Below are positions 13,548 to 22,350 of a stretch of DNA of 29,296 bases, in pieces (the first letter of the stretch is position 1; each line of letters starts with the position of its first letter). A program made the position numbers and the translations under genes. The notes below the pieces were generated by a model, which had not been told where the DNA came from, did not search any database, and worked only from the letters and a program-made list of their open reading frames with translations. The DNA lies in assembly GCA_012514415.1 (NCBI GenBank), contig JAAZAH010000366.1, positions 1-29,296 of the forward strand, given 5' to 3'. This stretch comes from Sandaracinaceae bacterium. Lineage in GTDB: Bacteria > Myxococcota_A > Polyangia > Polyangiales > Houyiibacteriaceae.

Positions 13548-15164
13548 ATGAGTGAATTTGATTATATCGTCGTGGGCGCCGGCTCGGCCGGTTGTGTCCT
13601 CGCGGCGCGCCTCGCTGAGCATTCCCCCTCGAACCGCGTCCTTCTGATCGAGGCTGGCGGCACCGACAACTCCCAGATGCTGAGGAAGCCCGGCATGATC
13701 GCCCTGATCCACCAGATCGATCAGCTCAAGGCGAAGGTCGATTGGGGTTATCGCACCGTTCCGCAAAAGCATATGAACAACCGCCGGATCCCCTACACCC
13801 GGGGGAAGGTCCTCGGTGGATGCAGCGCGGTCAACGGGCTGCTCTACCTCCGCGGCCATCGTGCGAACTACGACGAGTGGGCAAGCCTCGGATGCGAAGG
13901 CTGGAGCTACGACGACGTCCTTCCCTACTTCAAGCGGCATGAGCGCCACCAAGACGGCCCGAATGAATACCACGGCGGCGACGGTGAGATTCACGTCACT
14001 CGTCATCCCGAGGATCAGATCAGCCCCGTTTCTAAAGCGTTCGCCCAATCGGTTGCCAACTATTTTGGGATCGAAGCCGACGGTGACTTCAACGGCGCCG
14101 AGCAGTTCACAGCGGGCTTCTACCAGATGACCGGCGCAAACGGCGTGCGTCATAGCACCTCGGAGCGCTTCATCCGCGGCAAGAACCTTCCGAACCTGAC
14201 CGTCGTCCTCAACGCGCATACCAAGCGCGTCGTCATCGAAAACGGTCGCGCCACCGGCGTGGAGGTCATCGAGAACGGACAGAGCAAGATTTATCGCGCT
14301 GCCGCCGAGGTGATTCTTTCGGCTGGCGCCATCGGCTCGCCGCAGATCCTCATGCTCAGCGGCATTGGCCCGGCCGATCATCTCCGCTATCACGGCATCG
14401 ATGTCCAGGTCGATTTGCCCGGCGTGGGCGACAACCTCCACGATCATCTCTTCGTGCCCATCAGCTTCCGTTCAAAATATTCGCTCGGGAAGGGCACGGC
14501 AGGGCATTTCATCAAGGGGATTCTGAAAGAGTACCTCTTTGGAAATAGCTGGTTCAGCCGCACCGTCTTCGAGGCCGGTGCGTTCGTCAAGACGAACCCA
14601 GACGAACCGATTCCGAACCTTCAGCTCCATTCACTTCCCCTCGGCTATCCCGATCCGAACCAGGACGGGCCGGGTCGCCCCTATATCGATACGGGTCGAT
14701 GCCTCACGATGCTCGTCACGCTGATCTACCCGAAGAGCCGCGGGACGCTTCGCCTCGCCTCGAGCGATCCGATGGCGGCACCCCTCATCGATCCGAATTA
14801 TTTTGCGGATCCGGCCGATAAGCAGCTCCTCATCGACGGGCTTCGCCTCGTCCGTGAGATCGTCAAGAAAGATCCCGTTGCGGGCATGGTGGAGCAGGAG
14901 CTTCAGCCGACGACGCGCTACCAGACCGACGAGGAGCTCGAGGAGCAGGTGCGTCTGCGCGCAACGACGGTCTACCACCCGGTCGGCACCTGCAAGATGG
15001 GCGTCGACGAGCTTGCCGTGACCGATCCGCAACTCCGCGTTCGCGGCGTCGAGGGTCTTCGCGTGGCCGACGCCTCCATCATGCCGACGATCACGGGCGG
15101 AAATACGAATGCCCCGTCCATCATGATCGGCGAGCGCGCGGCCGGATGGATCCTCGGCACCTGA
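13548..15164 (+). CDS. GMC-family FAD-dependent oxidoreductase (choline/alcohol dehydrogenase type)
   Basis: FAD enzyme oxidising a primary alcohol, of the choline dehydrogenase / AlkJ alcohol dehydrogenase branch (538 residues, typical). Residues 5-25 hold the dinucleotide fold YIVVGAGSAGCVLAARLAE. RGKVLGGCSAVNGLLYLRG is the first GMC signature, and GAIGSPQILMLSGIGP the second. YHPVGTCKMG carries the catalytic His, and GGNTNAPSIMIGERAA the second active-site residue, here Asn. There is no signal peptide. GGGAG precedes the ATG by about 9 bases. It is a single-gene unit, with a KstR-type palindrome in front and a strong terminator behind. Without a betaine-aldehyde dehydrogenase neighbour, a medium- or long-chain alcohol substrate is as likely as choline. 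Confidence 0.93.
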   Translation: MSEFDYIVVGAGSAGCVLAARLAEHSPSNRVLLIEAGGTDNSQMLRKPGMIALIHQIDQLKAKVDWGYRTVPQKHMNNRRIPYTRGKVLGGCSAVNGLLYLRGHRANYDEWASLGCEGWSYDDVLPYFKRHERHQDGPNEYHGGDGEIHVTRHPEDQISPVSKAFAQSVANYFGIEADGDFNGAEQFTAGFYQMTGANGVRHSTSERFIRGKNLPNLTVVLNAHTKRVVIENGRATGVEVIENGQSKIYRAAAEVILSAGAIGSPQILMLSGIGPADHLRYHGIDVQVDLPGVGDNLHDHLFVPISFRSKYSLGKGTAGHFIKGILKEYLFGNSWFSRTVFEAGAFVKTNPDEPIPNLQLHSLPLGYPDPNQDGPGRPYIDTGRCLTMLVTLIYPKSRGTLRLASSDPMAAPLIDPNYFADPADKQLLIDGLRLVREIVKKDPVAGMVEQELQPTTRYQTDEELEEQVRLRATTVYHPVGTCKMGVDELAVTDPQLRVRGVEGLRVADASIMPTITGGNTNAPSIMIGERAAGWILGT

Positions 15165-15187
15165 GCGCCCACAATTCGAATCGAAAG

Positions 15188-15213
15188 GGCCCACCTTCGC
15201 GTGGGCCTTTTTT
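15188..15213 (+). terminator. Rho-independent terminator after the GMC gene
   Basis: GGCCCAC (15188-15194) / GTGGGCC (15201-15207) with loop CTTCGC and a six-T tail, 24 bases past the stop codon. The AAA before the stem is too short to make it a convincing terminator for the convergent GGDEF gene. Confidence 0.87.
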
Positions 15214-15277
15214 CTTTGGGCGAGCTTAGAAGGAGGCGAGCGATCGGCGCCCAGCGAGACCTTTGGAGCGGAGACGA

Positions 15278-17362
15278 CTAGGCCACGCAAACCTGATTGC
15301 GCCCGCCGTTCTTTGCGTCGTAGAGCGCCTTATCCGCCGCCTCAAAAAGCGCATCGCCCGAAGGCGCGTGGATCGGAAAGGTCGCGACGCCGATGCTTAT
15401 CGTGCACCGAAGTTCGCCATGTTCGGTACGAAAGACCGTCGCTGCAAATTCTTCTCTCGCGCGCTCCGCGAGTTGCCTCGCGCCCTCGATGTCCGTCTCT
15501 TCGCAGAGGACGCAGAACTCTTCGCCGCCAAAGCGCGCGACGATATCGGTCTCTCGTTTCACACGGGTGAGGACCGCGCCGAGCTCCTTGATCACCACAT
15601 CTCCCGTCGCGTGCCCGTAGGTATCGTTCACGCTCTTAAAGTGGTCGATATCCGTGACGAGGAGCGAGAGACGGCGGCCAAAGCGCTCGGCGGAGCGGAG
15701 GCTCTTTTCAAGCTCCTCGAGGAAGGCGCGCTTATTGAGGCATCCCGTGAGGCCATCGGTCGTCGCAAGCTCCTGCAGGCGCCTCACCGCATGGGCGTTC
15801 TGAAGCGATGCGACCAGGGGCTTGGTGATGACCTGAAGCATCTCGCGGACGGACTCAGGGAATTGATTTGTCTTTCGACTGCCGAGCACCAGCGTTCCCA
15901 CGCTCTTCTCATTCCAGATGAGAGGCAGAATGAGGAGGCTCCGGAGTTCGGCGCTGAGCTTCGCGCGCTTCGTAAAGACGACGTGCGTCACCGGATCGTG
16001 ATGGCCGCGGTAGGGAAGATAATGTTGGTTCTGCACCGCCATCGCCGTCAGTGAGTTGTTGTCGCGGAACTCCAGCCCCACGAGCGATTGATGGAGATCG
16101 CCCGCGACGTGGTCGACGCGATGCTTCTTCGTTTCGGCGTCGTAGCTCGTGAAGGCGGCAAAATCGTAGTGAACGATGGTCGAGACCGCGCGGAGCCCAC
16201 CCGCGAGCACTTCATCAAACGAGCTCCCCGTGCTGAGCTGTCGCGAGGCTTGAAAGAGCGTGCTCTGCTGCCGCTTACTCCGCTCAAGCGAGAGCAGGAG
16301 CCGCTCATTTCGGATGGTTCGGAGGATTTGCTCGACCGCCTGTGCGAGCAGCGCCTCGTCAGCGGCCGTGAACGGCCGATCGACCACGCGATCGGCCACG
16401 AGCACACCGATCAGTCGCCCCTCGTCGATCACGGGGAAACCGGAAAACGCGCGCACCACCGCAGGCCCTTCATAATAGACGAGCCCCTGATAGCCGGGCT
16501 TGAGGTTCGCAAGGCTCATCTTTTCGGAGCGTTTGAGTACCGCGCCGACGACCCCACTCCCAGCCTGAAGGGGCCCCTCGGCGAGATCGTCCGAATCGCT
16601 TGCCGCCTCGCGCACGCGCAGCTCGTGCCGCTCCTCGTTGTAGCGAAGGAGCGCCAGTGTATGCAGATCGAGCGAGGCCTTGATGAGACGAAGGAGCGGA
16701 TAGAGCGCGTGCCGCACCTCCTCGACACTCGCATGGAAAAGGCGCTCCTCATCTCCCTCCGCTTCGGCAGCAGGGCTCAGGTTGCGAAGGAGTTTGCCCT
16801 CCTCGGCCGCACGAGCCCGCTCCTCGGCGATGAGCCTGCGGCCGCTCGCGCGAATACGTGCGATCTCGACGTGCGTGAAAAGGACGCTTGAGAGCGCAAA
16901 CCCCGTGGTGAACATCGAGCGCACGAAGAACGGCCCAAGATCGCCCGCGTCTTCACTGAGAGCGAGCGATCCATAATCCATGCCGATCGCGACCAGCATA
17001 AGCAGCATCGCCGCGCGGCGTTCGAGGAACGCGGCGAGGAGCGCGACGAGGAGGTAGAGCCCGGGCTGATAAAGCTCACCAAAATGATGGATAAGGCCAA
17101 AGGCGAGCGTCAGGCTGAGGAGCCCGAACTCGATCTCAATGGAAAGGGATTTTTCGTCGAGCGCGCGCGCACGTGAAAGCGCCACCACCCGGCCGATGAA
17201 TGCGGCGACGACACCGCCCGCGATGAGCAGCTCAAGCCATCCAAGCTCGCCTGCGAAGTTCTTGCGGAGAAGAAGCGGGAGGGCGGCAATGGACGCAACA
17301 TACCCATAGGCGAAGCGAAGGGTCCGCCGAAAGCGATACGCTGCGTGGGCAAGGGTGGCCAT
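15278..17362 (-). CDS. Membrane GAF-GAF-GGDEF diguanylate cyclase
   Basis: Makes the second messenger cyclic di-GMP from two GTP. The 694 residues run as follows: an N-terminal membrane region to about residue 170 with several hydrophobic segments, a short coiled linker, a first GAF-like domain (about 220-355, FPVIDEGRLIGVLVADR), a second (about 375-525, LLILPLIWNEKSVGTLVLGS), then the GGDEF domain starting ATTDGLTGCLNKRAF. The active loop is GGEEF at 612-616, so catalysis is expected. RETD at 603-606, five residues before it, is the RxxD inhibitory site, so product feedback is likely. TDIDHFKSVNDTYGH is canonical. The GAF ligands are unknown. It stands alone on the minus strand, convergent with the GMC gene. 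Confidence 0.94.
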   Translation of the reverse strand: MATLAHAAYRFRRTLRFAYGYVASIAALPLLLRKNFAGELGWLELLIAGGVVAAFIGRVVALSRARALDEKSLSIEIEFGLLSLTLAFGLIHHFGELYQPGLYLLVALLAAFLERRAAMLLMLVAIGMDYGSLALSEDAGDLGPFFVRSMFTTGFALSSVLFTHVEIARIRASGRRLIAEERARAAEEGKLLRNLSPAAEAEGDEERLFHASVEEVRHALYPLLRLIKASLDLHTLALLRYNEERHELRVREAASDSDDLAEGPLQAGSGVVGAVLKRSEKMSLANLKPGYQGLVYYEGPAVVRAFSGFPVIDEGRLIGVLVADRVVDRPFTAADEALLAQAVEQILRTIRNERLLLSLERSKRQQSTLFQASRQLSTGSSFDEVLAGGLRAVSTIVHYDFAAFTSYDAETKKHRVDHVAGDLHQSLVGLEFRDNNSLTAMAVQNQHYLPYRGHHDPVTHVVFTKRAKLSAELRSLLILPLIWNEKSVGTLVLGSRKTNQFPESVREMLQVITKPLVASLQNAHAVRRLQELATTDGLTGCLNKRAFLEELEKSLRSAERFGRRLSLLVTDIDHFKSVNDTYGHATGDVVIKELGAVLTRVKRETDIVARFGGEEFCVLCEETDIEGARQLAERAREEFAATVFRTEHGELRCTISIGVATFPIHAPSGDALFEAADKALYDAKNGGRNQVCVA

Positions 17363-17522
17363 TGCGCCCTGTCTCTACACAGGAGGGCGCTCGGACCGCA
17401 AATAATCGGCCGGTACTCTGGGGCGAGCCGGAGGAGGAGCGTCTCGCGCGCCCACCCTCTCAAGCGCTTGGCTCTCCCACCACTCAAGTAAACGAGCCCT
17501 TCGTTCCGATTGAAGAAAGCCG

Positions 17523-18074
17523 TCAGCCCGCAGGCTTTTTGGCCACCACGACCATCGCCGCACGAAGCAGTCGCGGGCCCATCTTATAACCCGCGAGCGC
17601 CTCGGCGATGATGGTTCCCGGTTCGGCCTCATCGGTCTCGACCTGCTGAACGGCCTCGTGGACCGCCGGATCGAAGCGCTCGCCGACGGTCTTGACGCGC
17701 TCGAGCCCAATCCGCTCGGAGACATCGTCGAAGGATCGGAGGATCATCTTCACTCCTTCGGCCACGGCCTCGACGCTCTCGGCGCTCGAAGCCGCCTCGT
17801 CGGCACGCGAGAGATTGTCGACGATGGGGAGCAGCTCCCTTACGACCGCCTCTCTCCCCGTTCGAAGCGCCTCCTCGACGTCTTTTCGTGCGCGCTTTCG
17901 GTAATTTTCAAAATCTGCTGCCGTGCGTAGGAGACGCTCCCGGAGTTCATCTCGCTCCTTTCGAAGCTGCTCCAGCTCATCCGCTTCGTTCGCCTCATTG
18001 GAAGCCTCGGACGCCTCGCGCTCCTCGCTGGACTCCTCAACGGGCTCGTGGATCTCGTCTTTATTCTCACTCAA
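17523..18074 (-). CDS. grpE: Nucleotide exchange factor GrpE
   Basis: Releases ADP from DnaK during the chaperone cycle. The product from TTG 18074 is 183 residues: an acidic, flexible N-terminus (SEEREASEASNEANEADE), a long coiled coil starting LEQLRKERDELRERLLR, the family block TAADFENYRKRARKD, then LLPIVDNLSRA and a C-terminal beta domain with GERFDPAVHEAVQQV and the closing VVVAKKP. TTG is chosen because GGAG lies 8 bases before it and no nearer ATG is in frame. The frame stays open to 18254, but that extension has no GrpE character. It is divergent from the ftsB-like gene, with dnaK beyond; in many bacteria grpE and dnaK are co-directional instead. Confidence 0.93.
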   Translation of the reverse strand: MSENKDEIHEPVEESSEEREASEASNEANEADELEQLRKERDELRERLLRTAADFENYRKRARKDVEEALRTGREAVVRELLPIVDNLSRADEAASSAESVEAVAEGVKMILRSFDDVSERIGLERVKTVGERFDPAVHEAVQQVETDEAEPGTIIAEALAGYKMGPRLLRAAMVVVAKKPAG

Positions 18075-18198
18075 CGCAATTTCTCCATGAAACGAATGGA
18101 CTGCTACGATAAGTCGCGAACCGGGGCGCGACAAGGGCAGGTCATACCTCAAAAACTTGGCGCCGCAGGCGTCCTGCTGCAATGCTCGCACTCCGCCT

Positions 18199-18516
18199 AT
18201 GGACGAGTCTCGCCTCCCAATTTGGCTCTTTCCGTTTACGCTCCTCGTGATCACGACGCTCCTGCTGATGTTGCGAATCGTCGACGAGGACGCGCTCCCG
18301 CGCTATCGAGCGCTCGTCGCCGAGCGGGCAGCGATCGAGAGCCGAAATGCCGAGCTCCGCGAGCGGCTGCGCGAGGCGGCGCGCGAGGTCGAGGCCCTTC
18401 GTTCAGATCCCGAGAGGCTCGAGGCGCTCGCGCGCGAAGAGCTCGGACTTCTCAGAGACGATGAGTTCCTTTTTCTCTTTCGCAGCTCGAGCGCCATCGG
18501 CGGCAAATTTGACTGA
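18199..18516 (+). CDS. FtsB/DivIC-type septum formation protein
   Basis: Short bitopic cell-division protein candidate (105 residues). Residues 5-24 form one transmembrane helix (LPIWLFPFTLLVITTLLLML). They are followed by a coiled coil of about 50 residues (RYRALVAERAAIESRNAELR), then LRSDPERLEALAREELGLLR, which is the conserved DivIC/FtsB tail motif (P-x-x-x-E-x-x-A-R-E-x-x-G). In E. coli FtsB joins FtsL and FtsQ in the divisome. The ATG at 18199 puts the helix at the N-terminus as expected; a TTG at 18157 in the same frame gives an unlikely extension. It lies between grpE and dnaK, an uncommon place for it, and ends 41 bases before the dnaK start. Confidence 0.8.
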   Translation: MDESRLPIWLFPFTLLVITTLLLMLRIVDEDALPRYRALVAERAAIESRNAELRERLREAAREVEALRSDPERLEALAREELGLLRDDEFLFLFRSSSAIGGKFD

Positions 18517-18557
18517 AGCACTCAATTTATCATCGTTCTATGGTAAGAGGCGGGGGC

Positions 18558-20372
18558 ATGAAACGCGCGATTGGTATTGATCTTGGGACGACCAACTCCT
18601 GTGTCGCCTTCTTCGATAAGGACGAGCTCGTTGTCATCCCGAATAAAGAGGGAAGCCGGACGACTCCGAGTGTCGTCGCGATGAAAGATGGCTCGCCGCT
18701 GGTGGGGAACATCGCGAGGCGCCAGGCCGGGACGAACCCAGAGAATACCGTTTTCGCCATCAAGCGCCTGATGGGCGTGAGCTTCGAGAGCGAGGAAGCG
18801 CAGGAGCACGCTCGATCGGTCGCATATCATCTCGTCCGCGCGGACAATGGCGACGCGTGGGTCGAACTGGGTGGTGAGAAGCTCTCTCCACCCGAGATCA
18901 GCGCCATGATCCTAAGGGAGCTCAAGGCCTCGGCCGAGGATTATCTCGGCGAGGAAGTGACCGAAGCCGTCATCACCGTCCCCGCCTATTTCAACGACGC
19001 CCAACGCGCCGCGACCAAAGCGGCCGGGAAAATCGCTGGGATCGAAGTCAAGCGTATCATCAATGAGCCCACGGCAGCCGCGCTCGCCTACGGTGCCGAA
19101 AAAGAGGGCGAGCGAAAGCTCGTGGCCGTCTACGATCTCGGCGGCGGGACGTTTGATATCACGATCCTTGAGGTGCTCGGCGGCGTGTGCACCGTGCTTT
19201 CGACCGCAGGTGATACGCATCTGGGCGGCGAAGACATCGATCGCGCCATTATGAGCGAGCTTTCGCGACGGTTCGAAGAAAAGCACGGCATCTCCCTTCT
19301 TGACGATCGAACCGCCCGCCAGCGGCTGAAGGAGCAGGCCGAGCAGGCGAAACACGAGCTTAGCTCGGCCATCGAGACCGACGTCACGCTCCCCTTCATC
19401 GCGATGGACGCCTCGGGCCCCAAGCATCTCGAAGAGAAGTTCACGCGGATCGAGCTCGAAGCACTCGTGAGCTCGACCGTCGAAGCCACCCTCGGCCCGG
19501 TCAAGCAAGCGCTCGCAGACGCCGAGCTCAAGGCAAGCGATATCGATGAGATCTTGCTCGTCGGGGGTCAGACGCGGATGCCGCTCGTTCAGCGGATCGT
19601 CGAAGAGTTCTTCGGAAAAAAGCCCAACCGCAGCTTCAACCCCGACGAAGTCGTCGCGATGGGCGCTGCGCTCCAGGCCTCGGCGCTGAGCGGACAAAAC
19701 GACGATATCCTGCTGCTCGATGTCACGCCGCTCAGTCTCGGGGTCGAAACCGGCGGAGGCATCTTCACCCCGCTTATCAAACGCAATACAACCATCCCCA
19801 CTCGCGCGACTGAGATCTTCACTACGAGCGTCGACAACCAGACCTTCGTCCCGATTCACGTCCTTCAGGGCGAGCGTGAAATGGCCGAGGACAATGAGAC
19901 GCTCGCGCGCTTCGAGCTCACCGACATCCCTCCCGCGCCCCGTGGAGTGCCCGCGATCGAAGTCGCGTTCGAAATCGACGCCGACGGCATCGTCCACGTC
20001 TCCGCCCGCGATCTCGGAACGGGCCGCGAACAAAGCGTGCGCGTGGTGGCTTCAAGCGGTCTCAGCGAGGAGCAGATCGAACGCATCGTCGAGGACGCCG
20101 AGCGGCTCCGTGAAAGCGACGCGATGAGGCGAGAGCTCGCTGAACTGAAGAACCAAGCGACGGCGTTGATCTATTCGAGCGAGCGGGCGATCGAAGCCGC
20201 CGAAGGGCTGATCGACGAAGAGATCAGCCGGAAGGTCGCCGGCGATATTGAAAACCTTCGCGATCTGCTTGAAACGGGCGATGCGATCGACCTTCGCGAA
20301 GCGCTTCAGCTCCTTGAGGAAAGCGCGTACCAAATGGCGGAGGTCATCTACGGCAAAGAGAACGAAGCCTGA
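18558..20372 (+). CDS. dnaK: Molecular chaperone DnaK (Hsp70)
   Basis: ATP-driven chaperone (604 residues). The N-terminus MKRAIGIDLGTTNSCVAFF, phosphate-2 loop VYDLGGGTFDITILE and adenosine loop LVGGQTRMPLVQ define the ATPase domain. RIINEPTAAALAYG is intact. The substrate domain starts LLDVTPLSLGVETGGG, after a short linker with DILLLD, and includes SSGLSEEQIERIVEDAE. The protein stops soon after the helical lid (EVIYGKENEA) and lacks the long disordered acidic tail that ends in EEVKDKK in many proteobacterial DnaKs. ATG 18558 is preferred (GAGG seven bases upstream, family start); an in-frame ATG at 18540 overlaps that ribosome site. GrpE is divergent nearby; no dnaJ was seen. Confidence 0.95.
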   Translation: MKRAIGIDLGTTNSCVAFFDKDELVVIPNKEGSRTTPSVVAMKDGSPLVGNIARRQAGTNPENTVFAIKRLMGVSFESEEAQEHARSVAYHLVRADNGDAWVELGGEKLSPPEISAMILRELKASAEDYLGEEVTEAVITVPAYFNDAQRAATKAAGKIAGIEVKRIINEPTAAALAYGAEKEGERKLVAVYDLGGGTFDITILEVLGGVCTVLSTAGDTHLGGEDIDRAIMSELSRRFEEKHGISLLDDRTARQRLKEQAEQAKHELSSAIETDVTLPFIAMDASGPKHLEEKFTRIELEALVSSTVEATLGPVKQALADAELKASDIDEILLVGGQTRMPLVQRIVEEFFGKKPNRSFNPDEVVAMGAALQASALSGQNDDILLLDVTPLSLGVETGGGIFTPLIKRNTTIPTRATEIFTTSVDNQTFVPIHVLQGEREMAEDNETLARFELTDIPPAPRGVPAIEVAFEIDADGIVHVSARDLGTGREQSVRVVASSGLSEEQIERIVEDAERLRESDAMRRELAELKNQATALIYSSERAIEAAEGLIDEEISRKVAGDIENLRDLLETGDAIDLREALQLLEESAYQMAEVIYGKENEA

Positions 20373-20416
20373 GCGCGCTGCTTTACTCGGACCCCTCGCG
20401 AAGATAGGTAAGGCGC

Positions 20417-21724
20417 ATGTCGAACGCCGTAACTGCGCGCACGAGCGAGGCGGGGATCGAGGATCGCGGCGCGCTCCATGCCGTCCTCGCGCATCTTCCC
20501 CGCATCCGCTGGGGGGTGATTTTCGCGAGTCTCCTCGCCCTTCTCGTTTCGCGGCTCGTCTTCGACGTCGAGAACGCCATCGGGGTTGTTCTTGGGCTCC
20601 TCGGTTTGATGGCGGCGGGGAACGTCTTCTATTCCTCGCGGCTCGTTGAGCGCTCCAAGCCGTCGCGCTTTGTCTTGAGCGCACTCGCCACCGACATCGT
20701 CCTCATCACGGCGCTCCTTCACGTGACGGGCGGCGCCGAAAATCCGATGAGCTCCGCCTATATGCTGTATGTGACGCTGGGAGCGCTCCTTCTCGGACCG
20801 CGCGCCACGGCGGGCATCGTGATCCTTTGTGCCATCGCCTATGGTTCGCTGTTTTTTGGTGGCCTCGACCTCGGCCTCCAGGAGCATGGCCATCACCATC
20901 ATCACCAAGGTCATGGGGCGTCGTCTTCATTCGAGCAGCATCTCTACGGGATGTTCGGCGCGTTCATCATTACCGCCTCGCTCGTCGCCTATTTCGTGCA
21001 GCGGCTATCGCTCGCGCTGCGCTCACGCGAACGAGAGCTCGCACGCGCCAAAGAACGCGAAGAGCGCGCACATTATCTCGCGATGCTTGGCGCCTTGAGC
21101 GCTGGGGCCGCGCATGAGCTTGGGACGCCGCTCGGCACCATCGCCCTCGTCGCAGGCGAGCTTGAAGCGCGCGCCGAGCGACTTGGCGAAACCGAGCTCC
21201 TCGAAGATGCGCGCCTCATTCGGGAAGAGACCCGCCGCAGCCGCTCCATCCTTGACGCCCTCGCCGAGCGCGCCGGAAAAGGCGTAGGCGAAGCGAGTGA
21301 AGCGCTGAATCTACGAGAGTTCCTCGATGCCATCGTCCGAGCTCAGCCCGAAAAGCGCCGCACGCGCATCACGCTCGAGACCGAACCGATCGTCTACCAC
21401 GCCCCGCCCGGCGCGCTTCGCACAGCCATCGAGAGCATCGTCAATAACGCCTTTGAGATCGAAGCCGAAAACCACGTCCATATCGACGCACGCGCGGTGG
21501 ACAACGAGCTGGTGATCGCCATCCGAGATCGCGGCCCCGGCATGGACGCCGAGACGCTCGCCCGCGCGACCGAGCCATTTTATACCCACAAATCCGCGCA
21601 TCGAGGGATGGGGCTCGGCCTCTACCTGACGGATTCCATCGCGCGCGAGCTCGGTGGCCGACTCGACATCCGGAGCGCGGAAGGGCAAGGTACAGAGCTA
21701 TGCCTTCGCTTGCCGATGAGTTGA
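20417..21724 (+). CDS. regB: RegB/PrrB-type redox sensor histidine kinase
   Basis: Membrane sensor kinase (435 residues) with six hydrophobic segments (about 35-195) and a cytoplasmic kinase core. The H-box ALSAGAAHELGTPLGTI carries the phospho-accepting His233. Bergerat-fold ATP motifs follow (IVNNAFE, DRGPGMD, GMGLGLYL). GGAENPM (105-111) corresponds to the quinone-binding GGxxNPF of RegB, with Met for Phe. The redox-active Cys of Rhodobacter RegB (in the DRCRDIL context) aligns with Ser275 (RRSRSIL). A loop EHGHHHHHQGHG (156-167) before the sixth helix is rich in His. TAAGG precedes the ATG. Its 3' end overlaps regA by 25 bases. It is a RegB homologue by pattern, but its input signal may differ from the classical one. 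Confidence 0.9.
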   Translation: MSNAVTARTSEAGIEDRGALHAVLAHLPRIRWGVIFASLLALLVSRLVFDVENAIGVVLGLLGLMAAGNVFYSSRLVERSKPSRFVLSALATDIVLITALLHVTGGAENPMSSAYMLYVTLGALLLGPRATAGIVILCAIAYGSLFFGGLDLGLQEHGHHHHHQGHGASSSFEQHLYGMFGAFIITASLVAYFVQRLSLALRSRERELARAKEREERAHYLAMLGALSAGAAHELGTPLGTIALVAGELEARAERLGETELLEDARLIREETRRSRSILDALAERAGKGVGEASEALNLREFLDAIVRAQPEKRRTRITLETEPIVYHAPPGALRTAIESIVNNAFEIEAENHVHIDARAVDNELVIAIRDRGPGMDAETLARATEPFYTHKSAHRGMGLGLYLTDSIARELGGRLDIRSAEGQGTELCLRLPMS

Positions 21725-22269
21725 AAGACGGCCATTCGCCTTCGATCCTCGTCGTCGACGACGATGAGCGCTTTCGTTCGCGACTCGCCCGCGCGCTCAA
21801 AGACCGTGGCCTCCAGGTGCGTGAAGCGGCCGACGGAGAAGAGGCCCTCGCCCTCGCTCGCGAGGACAGCCCCGAGTATGCCCTGGTCGATCTGCGGATG
21901 CCGGGCGCCTCCGGTCTCTCCGTCGTTCGCGAGCTCCACGAGATCGATCCCGGGACCCGCATCGTGGTCCTCACAGGCTATGGCAGCATCGCGACCGCGC
22001 TCGAATCCGTACGCCTCGGCGCCGTCCACTACCTCACCAAACCTGCCGATGTAAACGAGATCCTCGCCGCCTTCCATCGCGATCGCGAGGCCCCCTCGGT
22101 CGATCTCGACGGTGAGCCCGAAGCGCCGAGCCTCGCGCGCGTCGAATGGGAACACATCCAACGCGTCCTTCAGGACGTCGAAGGCAATATCAGCGAGGCT
22201 GCACGGCGACTTGGGATTCATCGCCGCTCGCTCCAGCGAAAGCTCGCCAAATACCCCGTTCGCTCGTGA
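21700..22269 (+). CDS. regA: RegA/PrrA/ActR-type response regulator
   Basis: DNA-binding partner of RegB (189 residues). The receiver domain has the acidic pocket (VVDDDE), phospho-acceptor Asp64 in YALVDLRMPG, and LTGYGSIATALESVRLGA with the conserved Lys in YLTKPAD. The C-terminal Fis-type helix-turn-helix NISEAARRLGIHRRSLQRKL is nearly identical in pattern to RegA/ActR proteins, as is SLARVEWEHIQRVL before it. In characterised bacteria it controls respiration, carbon and nitrogen fixation and cytochrome genes in response to redox state. It overlaps regB by 25 bases, so translation is coupled. The exported CPTC protein and lipoprotein genes follow closely and may be its targets or part of its transcript. 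Confidence 0.94.
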   Translation: MPSLADELKDGHSPSILVVDDDERFRSRLARALKDRGLQVREAADGEEALALAREDSPEYALVDLRMPGASGLSVVRELHEIDPGTRIVVLTGYGSIATALESVRLGAVHYLTKPADVNEILAAFHRDREAPSVDLDGEPEAPSLARVEWEHIQRVLQDVEGNISEAARRLGIHRRSLQRKLAKYPVRS

Positions 22270-22350
22270 GGCCGGCGTCTGAGCCTCTTGCCCAAAGCGC
22301 GCCCCTCACGATGCAAGGTAGGGCAGCGCAGACCTGCGACAATTTACCGC

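Noticed and set aside
18075..18254. Extension of grpE to an upstream start at 18254
   Set aside because: The extra 60 residues show no GrpE or signal features and run into the ftsB promoter side. TTG 18074 has a good ribosome site.
18517..18523. AGCACTC before dnaK, resembling half of a CIRCE (HrcA) element
   Set aside because: The second half, GAGTGCTAA after nine bases, is not present, so it is not a usable CIRCE site.
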